This document shows positions 1-4,443 of a stretch of 7,880 nucleotides of DNA, piece after piece; the stretch's first letter is position 1, and every line of letters starts with the position of its first letter. The stretch comes from Chroococcidiopsidaceae cyanobacterium CP_BM_RX_35 (GTDB lineage Bacteria > Cyanobacteriota > Cyanobacteriia > Cyanobacteriales > Chroococcidiopsidaceae). A program made the position numbers and the translations under genes. Under the pieces are notes generated by a model. That model saw only the letters and a list, made by a program, of their open reading frames with translations, searched no databases and was not told where the DNA came from. The stretch spans positions 1 through 7,880 of the forward strand of contig JAFAVL010000563.1 in NCBI GenBank assembly GCA_019242465.1, read 5' to 3'.

Positions 1-657
1 CGGAGCAGGTCGCACTTCTGAGCTACAATATGTGATGCCAATTTTTTGCCGCAATTGATTCAGGAAAACCACCGTACAGCCAGACTTACCGATATTGCCT
101 GTAATTTTCCGCAGAGCTTGGCTCATTAAGCGGGCCTGAAGACCAACATGAGCATCTCCCATCTCGCCTTCAATTTCAGCTCTGGGAACAAGTGCTGCTA
201 CTGAGTCAATGACGACTATATCAATGGCAGCAGAACGAACCATCTGATCAACAATCTCTAAAGCGGATTCACCAGTGTCAGGTTGGGCAACCAGCAAGTT
301 CTCAATATCAACTCCCAGAGCTGCGGCATAGGCAGGATCAAGGGCATGTTCTGCATCAACAAAGGCTGCTACTCCGCCATTTTTTTGCACTTCTGCTAGC
401 GCATGAAGTGCTAATGTTGTCTTACCGGAACTTTCTGGACCATAGATTTCAATTACCCGTCCCTTAGGCAAACCGCCACCTAGAGCTAAATCTAAGGTAA
501 GTGCGCCACTGGAAATTGTTTCTACCCGCATTCGGGTAGCATCTCCTAAGCGCATGATTGCCCCTTTACCAAAGTTCTGTTCAATCTGCTTCAGCACAAG
601 ACTTAAGGCTTTTTGCTTGCCATCGACAGTGTTGGTGTTTGCAGTTTGAATCGCCAT
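1..657 (-). CDS. recA: RecA recombinase, N-terminal 219 residues (3' end outside window)
   Basis: RecA forms ATP-dependent filaments on single-stranded DNA for homologous recombination, and as a co-protease it triggers self-cleavage of LexA and UmuD. The translation starts [18 protein letters not shown]. It has the RecA core: Walker A GPESSGKT at residues 73-80, VDAEHALDP near 100-108, [20 protein letters not shown] (Walker B and the following segment), and [12 protein letters not shown] up to residue 210. A Shine-Dalgarno GAGGA lies at 661-665, three bases before the ATG at 655-657. The gene follows the umuD-like fusion after 53 bases and has its own promoter and LexA box in that gap. Oddity: residues 211-219 read CSSEVRPAP where the family has a near-invariant GNPETTTGG-type L2 loop (only Glu214 fits), so the extreme edge is frameshifted, interrupted, truncated or in error. 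The identity of the gene is certain; the intactness of its 3' part cannot be judged. Confidence 0.96.
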   Translation of the reverse strand, partial: MAIQTANTNTVDGKQKALSLVLKQIEQNFGKGAIMRLGDATRMRVETISSGALTLDLALGGGLPKGRVIEIYGPESSGKTTLALHALAEVQKNGGVAAFVDAEHALDPAYAAALGVDIENLLVAQPDTGESALEIVDQMVRSAAIDIVVIDSVAALVPRAEIEGEMGDAHVGLQARLMSQALRKITGNIGKSGCTVVFLNQLRQKIGITYCSSEVRPAP

Positions 658-684
658 CAGTCCTCAGCCAATATAGATGAGGAC

Positions 685-713
685 AGTATAGCGTACATTT
701 GTACTATACGTTA
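685..713 (-). promoter_or_regulatory. Probable recA promoter
   Basis: Read on the minus strand, TATACT (685-690) is a five-of-six match to the -10 consensus and lies 27 bases upstream of the recA ATG. The -35 position, 17 bases further up (708-713), reads TAACGT and is weak, which would suit an activatable or alternative-sigma promoter. The LexA box sits in the spacer, immediately upstream of the -10. It would let recA be transcribed independently of the upstream operon. It is inferred from sequence only. Confidence 0.55.
692..705 (-). promoter_or_regulatory. LexA (SOS) box upstream of recA
   Basis: On the minus strand the site reads AGTACAAATGTACG. It fits every position of the LexA-box consensus described for Anabaena sp. 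PCC 7120, RGTACNNNDGTWCB: R=A, GTAC, NNN=AAA, D=T, GTAC, B=G. A second dyad, GTATAG (686-691) and CTATAC (704-709), is offset by one base around it. The site overlaps the -10/-35 spacer of the recA promoter, where a bound repressor would exclude RNA polymerase. Together with the UmuD-like neighbour this points to SOS-type control, although LexA is not an SOS regulator in every cyanobacterium. Confidence 0.82.
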
Positions 714-1418
714 GCCCACTGGATGAATCACATTAGTCACAACACCCCAGATCTGAAAATCGGTATGTTCATTAATCTCTAGCGATTGGTATTTGTCATT
801 CTCCGCCAGCAATACAAGTTGGCTTCCAACTTGGTGCAGCCGCTTAACAGTTAATTCGCCATTAACCACCGCAATGATAATACTTCCCTGTTCAGGTTCT
901 AATGCCCGATCGACCACTAAAATATCATTAGAGTGAATCCCGACACCAATCATAGAATCCCCAGCAACTCGCACAAAAAAAGTGGCGGTTGGATGCTTAA
1001 TTAAGTACTGATTGAGGTCTAACTGCCCCTCAATGTAATCTTCAACTGGAGATGGATATCCGGCAGAGACAGGCATCGTATATAAATTCAGAGAGTATTG
1101 CGCAGCAAACTTAGGCTGATAAAAGGTACTAGTCAAAGAAGTCAAGTTCAAGCTAGCACCATCGAGCCGGGTACCACTAAGGTTAGCCCCACCTAAGTTG
1201 GCACCGTCTAAACTCGTGAAACTGAGATCAGCTCCGCGTAAGTCAGCTCCGCGTAAGTCAGCTCCGCGTAGGTCGGTCCCTTTTAAGTTGGCTCCAGCGA
1301 GATCTTCAGCCGGATTGAGACCAGCAATTTTTGCCAGTTCAAAAAAGTTATCAGTTTCTGCTGCTAAAACTTGCTGAATCGAGCCTTTCAGTTCTCGGTG
1401 AAATTGCTTATCATTCAT
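711..1418 (-). CDS. Pentapeptide-repeat / UmuD-type S24 autoprotease fusion
   Basis: A 235-residue protein in three parts. Residues 1-37 are probably helical and contain DNFFELAKIAGLNPAEDL. Residues 38-95 are about 11-12 pentapeptide repeats with a central Leu every five residues (positions 40-95), roughly three turns of a right-handed beta-helix. Residues 113-235 are a full UmuD domain: VSAGYPSPVEDYIE aligns with the E. coli UmuD cleavage region VQCGFPSPAADYVE, GDSM gives catalytic Ser155, and GELTVKRL gives Lys192. G120 to S155 is 35 residues and S155 to K192 is 37, as in E. coli UmuD (G25, S60, K97). The predicted product from G120 is 116 residues, against 115 for UmuD'. No HTH is visible, so this is not LexA. 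RecA-stimulated cleavage at A119-G120 would split the repeats from UmuD'. The gene overlaps the upstream ORF by 8 bases and precedes recA; no umuC is in the window. The family call is firm; the role of the repeats is unknown. Confidence 0.9.
   Translation of the reverse strand: MNDKQFHRELKGSIQQVLAAETDNFFELAKIAGLNPAEDLAGANLKGTDLRGADLRGADLRGADLSFTSLDGANLGGANLSGTRLDGASLNLTSLTSTFYQPKFAAQYSLNLYTMPVSAGYPSPVEDYIEGQLDLNQYLIKHPTATFFVRVAGDSMIGVGIHSNDILVVDRALEPEQGSIIIAVVNGELTVKRLHQVGSQLVLLAENDKYQSLEINEHTDFQIWGVVTNVIHPVG
1230..1274 (-). repeat. 15-bp tandem repeat, three copies, within the pentapeptide coding region
   Basis: On the plus strand, AGCTCCGCGTAAGTC occurs at 1230-1244 and 1245-1259 without change, and at 1260-1274 with one A-to-G change. 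Each unit is one pentapeptide (LRGAD in register). Near-identity at the DNA level points to recent duplication by slippage or unequal crossover. A gain or loss of a unit keeps the reading frame and changes the length of the beta-helix by one face. Confidence 0.9.
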
Positions 1419-2151
1419 AGCGCAGCTCAGCTTGACTTAAATAGGGTTGAAGTTTTGACCTAAGTAAACGGAGAGCAAGCATTCTTTCAAGCACTGCCTG
1501 CTTATTCCGGCTGATGTCTGGAGGCCACAATCCCTCAGCATCAGTAATGTAAACATCCCGCGAGGAAACCTCAAAAGTTGCGATCGCAGTACAAGGTAAA
1601 GCTTTAATATCCAGCGTTCCTAGTTTCGCTCGCTTCAGCAGACCTTTTAAGACAGGTTCACCTGTTCTCACCGTGAACACCCAGGCAGGATTTTCCTCAG
1701 AACCTTTGGTTGTCACTTGACAGACAGTCACCTCAAACTCATCTGTCTTGCCAAAGGTTCGTTCTTTCCCAACGTTTGCCTTTGCCCCAGCTTTACCAGC
1801 CCAAGCCGGGAGTATAACCATATCGCTAATCGATCCCTCTAACCCTTGTTGGGCTTGACGACTTTCTTGCACGACCCGTTTTTTCAGGATGAAAAGCTCA
1901 AGAGAGTCTGTAAGTTCGCGGGAGGAATAGGGAAGAATTCCGTTGGTGAGCGTGAGCCTCAGTTCTCCGCCCCTAAGACCCCACTTCAGCCGCCCCCCAA
2001 CTAATTTCTCCCACTGTTCGTTAAAATTGATTGTCAAAAATAGATCAATTTGTTCGAGTGTAAATGAGCTGGGAATTCCTACTAGGCTCATGTAGAGACA
2101 ATCAGGACATTTGTTCTGAGGTTGTGGCTGTGACATGGCAATATAATGCAC
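1411..2151 (-). CDS. Uncharacterised protein upstream of the UmuD fusion and recA
   Basis: I do not recognise this family. The longest reading is 246 residues from a GTG at 2149-2151. An in-frame ATG at 2134-2136, giving MSQPQPQNKCPDCLYMSL, is the more natural start and yields 241 residues. Neither start has a clear Shine-Dalgarno. Visible features, in longest-form numbering: a CPDC pair (Cys15, Cys18) that could bind metal or form a disulfide, with no second CxxC (other Cys at 144 and 187); a central segment rich in Gly, Lys and alternating hydrophobic residues that suggests beta-strands (about 110-200); and a basic, helical, Leu/Arg-rich tail (217-246). There is no signal peptide or membrane segment. 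It ends 8 bases inside the UmuD-fusion gene, so the two are very probably translationally coupled. Context suggests a damage-response or replication role, but nothing in the sequence proves it. A HIP1 site lies inside the gene. Confidence 0.85.
   Translation of the reverse strand: MHYIAMSQPQPQNKCPDCLYMSLVGIPSSFTLEQIDLFLTINFNEQWEKLVGGRLKWGLRGGELRLTLTNGILPYSSRELTDSLELFILKKRVVQESRQAQQGLEGSISDMVILPAWAGKAGAKANVGKERTFGKTDEFEVTVCQVTTKGSEENPAWVFTVRTGEPVLKGLLKRAKLGTLDIKALPCTAIATFEVSSRDVYITDAEGLWPPDISRNKQAVLERMLALRLLRSKLQPYLSQAELRYE
1580..1587. repeat. HIP1 octamer GCGATCGC
   Basis: This is an exact copy of the Highly Iterated Palindrome of cyanobacteria, in the coding sequence of the uncharacterised protein. 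One copy in 8 kb is weak evidence on its own, but it agrees with the gene content in pointing to a cyanobacterium. Confidence 0.8.
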
Positions 2152-2274
2152 TACTTTTACAAAACTGAGTCGCGTGCCTCACGAGCGCTGATTTGATCAG
2201 CCTTCTTAGAACAATGCATTACTCCCTTCCCGCTCTAACATTACCAACGTCTCTATATTCTCTTTCTCTCTCTT

Positions 2275-2407
2275 GGAAAGTTCTGAGCTTCCTTCGGAAG
2301 CGCTTCGCGAACGGAGGAGACCTCTCTTACAAAGTTCCGAGCGGAGGGAACCTCCGCTCGGACTTTGCGCTCCGCTCAGACTTTCCGCTGCGCCCTCTGC
2401 GGTTTTT
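2275..2407. repeat. Nested palindromic repeat cluster (Nostoc-type GC-rich hairpins)
   Basis: Several inverted repeats are nested. The outer arms are GGAAAGTTCTGAGC (2275-2288) and GCTCAGACTTTCC (2374-2386), complementary except for one bulged T. Inside are GCTTCC-TTC-GGAAGC (2287-2301), the palindrome TTCGCGAA (2304-2311), GAGG-AGA-CCTC (2314-2324) and a perfect 12-bp stem, TCCGAGCGGAGG / CCTCCGCTCGGA (2336-2347 and 2351-2362, loop GAA). That last stem extends by AAAG/CTTT with one bulged T. A direct repeat of CTCCGCTCRGACTTT occurs at 2352-2366 and 2370-2384. At the right edge CCGC...GCGG precedes TTTTT (2403-2407), a weak plus-strand terminator-like end. The pattern resembles palindromic elements common in heterocystous cyanobacteria. 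It could be a small non-autonomous mobile element, a structured RNA, or both. Confidence 0.75.
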
Positions 2408-2442
2408 AAATTGGTAATCTTGTACCGGGATAGGAGTGAAAC

Positions 2443-2475
2443 ATATGCTTCAACAGCATATAGTATATATGTACT
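2443..2475 (-). promoter_or_regulatory. Hairpin plus degenerate LexA box, possible operon promoter
   Basis: ATATGCT-TCAAC-AGCATAT (2443-2461) is a perfect 7-bp inverted repeat. Directly beside it, the minus strand at 2475-2462 reads AGTACATATATACT. This matches RGTACNNNDGTWCB at 13 of 14 positions (A for G at the start of the second half-site). The same bases contain TATACT (2462-2467), the -10 hexamer also seen at recA in a similar position relative to its box. The -35 is poor. If it is functional it would drive the three-gene operon from about 310 bases upstream. Confidence 0.35.
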
Positions 2476-2544
2476 AATTGCAGGTTAACCAGACTACAAA
2501 GTAGGACGGAATTAATCTTCTGTTAACTCAAAGTTCCCGCAAGC

Positions 2545-3210
2545 TCAATCTCCCAAATGGTTTTTGCAACATAGCTCAACCAAGCTATCGACTAAGCGTT
2601 CATTCTCCATTGGCATAAATTGTTTGCCATACAGAAGTTGTTGGGACAGGATGAAGGCAGATAGGGTGCCGAAAAAGATTTGGGCAGTTGCTGCCGGATC
2701 TGGAAGGTTAAGTTCTGGATGGGATTCAAAATATATACTGAGACCGAGACAAATCGGCTGAATGACTGTGCGCGTGTAAAGTTTTGCTAACTCTGGAAAG
2801 CGGGCTGATTCAGCTACCACCACCCTCAGCAAATCGATGAACTCTTGGTCATCCATTTTCTTCAGATACCCTTGCGCTATTCGGCGCAGTAGGGTGATTG
2901 GTTCGCCCTGGAATGGCTCTGTACCAAACTCAGCCTGCAACTGACGGGTCGTAACTCGCTCGATCAGGGCAGTAAATAGCCCGTTCTTGTCTTGAAAGTG
3001 AGTGTAAATCGTTTGCTTAGAGACACGTGCTGCGGCGGCCACCCGGTCCATACTTGTGCCAGCATAGCCATGTTGAAGGAACACCTGTGTAGCTCCCTTC
3101 AAAATTTGTTCACGTTTGAGAGCAGCGTTATCTAGTTTGCTACTTATCGGTGGCGAAGCACCAGGCATTGGTTTGCCTTGAGAAAGCTGTTGGGAAGAAT
3201 GCACCGACAT
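2545..3210 (-). CDS. TetR/AcrR-family transcriptional regulator
   Basis: A 221-residue one-component repressor-type protein. After a variable tail of about 30 residues, the N-terminal DNA-binding domain runs through REQILKGATQVFLQHGYAGTSMDRVAAAARVSKQTIYTHFQDKNGLF (about 33-79), split here by the line of the helices. The HTH lies at about 54-73, with the family's SKQTIYxHFxxKxxLF recognition-helix signature. Residues 95-221 form the all-helical ligand and dimer domain, resembling the AefR-like C-terminal class. The length is normal. ATG at 3208-3210 has no strong Shine-Dalgarno; a later in-frame Met at residue 15 is possible. The gene stands alone on this strand, divergent from the small membrane protein gene 210 bases away. 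The palindrome over its own promoter suggests autoregulation; the ligand and other targets cannot be read from the sequence. Confidence 0.93.
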   Translation of the reverse strand: MSVHSSQQLSQGKPMPGASPPISSKLDNAALKREQILKGATQVFLQHGYAGTSMDRVAAAARVSKQTIYTHFQDKNGLFTALIERVTTRQLQAEFGTEPFQGEPITLLRRIAQGYLKKMDDQEFIDLLRVVVAESARFPELAKLYTRTVIQPICLGLSIYFESHPELNLPDPAATAQIFFGTLSAFILSQQLLYGKQFMPMENERLVDSLVELCCKNHLGD

Positions 3211-3220
3211 TTTACTAGAG

Positions 3221-3252
3221 CTGTATAGGTAACTTAAACCATACTGTACAGT
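3221..3252 (-). promoter_or_regulatory. TetR gene promoter with candidate operator
   Basis: On the minus strand TGTACA (3245-3250, four of six to TTGACA) and TATACA (3222-3227) are 17 bases apart and 11 bases before the ATG. A perfect 10-bp palindrome, ACTGTACAGT (3243-3252), covers the -35, and the similar CTGTATAG (3221-3228) covers the -10, with 23-bp spacing between the two. Paired sites of this kind suit a TetR-type dimer repressing its own gene. The site lies about 170 bases from the divergent plus-strand gene, so it may not control both. Confidence 0.4.
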
Positions 3253-3420
3253 CTACTCCAACTTGGGAATATCCAGTGGGGGAGGCAGTTGGGGCAAGGC
3301 TCTCTCGTCCCGTAAGTTCCGCCGTTATGAGGAGCAAAGTGGAAGACAATGACACTGTTTATTCCATCGAGAACCATTCGGCGCAATAATCGTCAAGTGA
3401 ACTGAGTGAATTGTTGAGAG

Positions 3421-3792
3421 ATGAACATGAAGACAAGTGGTTGGTCAACAGCGCTAGGAACAGTGCTGGGAATTGTGCTAATTGGCTTCTTTGCAGCGAT
3501 GATTGGCACTCTATTTAATAAAACACCCTATGCTTCAGGACCAGAACTACCAGAAGCTGATTCCGGGCAGCAAAGCCCCTTTGCAGCTCTTCGTGCTGAT
3601 GACACGCCAACCTCTACAGTGGGAGGAATTCGCCAAGCGCGATCCCTGGTATCAATAGCTCATCCTGCTTCAGCAGACGACCGCTACTTAATTCCCTTCA
3701 CGCACCCGGAGTCTATCCATTTCTCTGTTGAACACCATCTATCTATGGACTCATACAATCTCAAACCTGAGAATGCTCGAACGATGCTGTAG
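3421..3792 (+). CDS. Small single-span membrane protein, uncharacterised
   Basis: A 123-residue protein that I do not recognise. One hydrophobic helix (about residues 10-32, ALGTVLGIVLIGFFAAMIG) is followed by a polar, Pro- and Ser-rich tail of about 90 residues with no motif I can name. The helix follows only a short basic N-terminus, so it is either a signal anchor or an uncleaved signal, most likely with the tail outside the cytoplasm. Two starts are possible. GAGAG directly abuts the ATG at 3421, but lies six bases from the ATG at 3427, so the second (giving MKTSGW) has the better spacing. The next gene starts 41 bases downstream on the same strand, which allows cotranscription. The codon range is ordinary and the frame is long enough to be real; the function is unknown. 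Confidence 0.7.
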   Translation: MNMKTSGWSTALGTVLGIVLIGFFAAMIGTLFNKTPYASGPELPEADSGQQSPFAALRADDTPTSTVGGIRQARSLVSIAHPASADDRYLIPFTHPESIHFSVEHHLSMDSYNLKPENARTML

Positions 3793-3833
3793 TCGCAAAG
3801 AAGCAGTCGGTCAATCAGTCCTGACCTTCTAGA

Positions 3834-4268
3834 ATGAAATTGATACCTACTGAATCAGCAGGATTTGAGACCGTGAACACTTCTTTGGTGAACGACTCTA
3901 CATCAATACAACTTGCGCCCAGCTACAAGCTCCCTTTGGTATTGGCGATCACTGCCATTCCCATCCTGTTTGTGCAAGTTTGGGTAGGAGGCGCAATTTC
4001 ACTTTTTGCCTTATTTCTCACATTTCAAGCTGCTACACTGCGCCTGCAATTTACAGAAAGTGCTTTAGACATCTACAGAGGGGAAACATTAATCCGACGC
4101 TTTCCCTACCAGGAATGGCAAAATTGGCAAATCTTCTGGTCAGCAGTGCCGATTTTGTTTTATTTTAGGGAAGTCAAGAGTATTCACTTCCTACCAATCA
4201 TATTTGACCCCAAAACCCTGAAGACTTGCCTAGAGCAACGCTGTGCAGCTACATCAGATCAGGGATGA
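3834..4268 (+). CDS. DUF3119-family membrane protein
   Basis: A 144-residue protein matching my recollection of the cyanobacterial DUF3119 family, whose function is unknown to me. After a polar N-terminus of about 30 residues, two adjacent hydrophobic segments (about 33-50 and 52-69) form a membrane hairpin. A conserved-looking soluble part follows: LQFTESALDIYRGETLIRRF, PYQEWQNWQIFW, FYFREVKSIHFLPIIFDP and a C-terminal LKTCLEQRC. The compact strand-rich tail after a membrane hairpin resembles PH-like membrane-associated folds, but that is only an impression. There is no Shine-Dalgarno before the ATG, as is common in cyanobacteria. It precedes DUF3086 and plsY on the same strand; I recall this neighbourhood in other cyanobacteria, which suggests an envelope or lipid-related role. 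Confidence 0.8.
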   Translation: MKLIPTESAGFETVNTSLVNDSTSIQLAPSYKLPLVLAITAIPILFVQVWVGGAISLFALFLTFQAATLRLQFTESALDIYRGETLIRRFPYQEWQNWQIFWSAVPILFYFREVKSIHFLPIIFDPKTLKTCLEQRCAATSDQG

Positions 4269-4311
4269 GAGGATGCATCGCGGTATACTAGAGGTTGGTG
4301 GATCTACAAGA

Positions 4312-4339
4312 TTGAGCAATGTTAGACCATCGTTAAAAT
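4312..4339 (+). promoter_or_regulatory. Candidate promoter for the DUF3086-plsY pair
   Basis: TTGAGC (4312-4317) and TAAAAT (4334-4339) are separated by 16 bases, four of six and five of six to the sigma-70-type consensus. They lie in the 175-base gap after the DUF3119 gene, so DUF3086 and plsY may have their own start. TATACT at 4284-4289 is a second, weaker -10 candidate. Confidence 0.4.
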
Positions 4340-4443
4340 GGAATAAAAAAGGGCAGTCTGAGCCTAGAAATTTCATTCCTGATTAGGATGGAAACATTAA
4401 GAATTCAGACGAATACCAAACCCCAGAGTTAGTTGTCGAACCG

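Larger units (their letters stand above)
2152..2544. other. 393-base intergenic region rich in palindromes, no credible gene
   Basis: It lies between the end of the TetR gene and the start of the damage operon, both on the minus strand. It holds a small hairpin, CTGAT-TTG-ATCAG (2188-2200), next to the operon start; a dense palindromic repeat cluster (about 2275-2407); and a 7-bp hairpin abutting a near-consensus LexA box (2443-2475). The open frames on the plus strand run through the repeats and encode low-complexity peptides with no family features, so I do not call them genes. If transcription of the operon starts near 2460, its message would carry a leader of roughly 300 bases containing the repeat cluster. 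Confidence 0.7.

Noticed and set aside
1..27. Start of an intein in RecA, since the break begins with Cys
   Set aside because: The residues after the Cys do not resemble an intein N-terminal block, and the window ends after nine residues; a frameshift or edge artefact is simpler.
711..1418. LexA repressor
   Set aside because: There is no N-terminal HTH, and cleavage-site to Ser to Lys spacing matches UmuD.
2188..2200. Small hairpin CTGAT-TTG-ATCAG as an operator
   Set aside because: The 5-bp stem is likely by chance and overlaps no clear promoter element.
2193..2488. Two overlapping plus-strand open frames of 74 and 71 codons
   Set aside because: They run through the palindromic repeats, overlap each other in different frames and encode low-complexity peptides with no ribosome binding site.
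2564..2761. Plus-strand open frame of 65 codons
   Set aside because: It lies wholly antisense to the TetR gene and has no features of its own.
3327..3389. A 20-codon ATG frame in the gap before the small membrane protein gene
   Set aside because: It is too short, has no ribosome binding site and no similarity I recognise.
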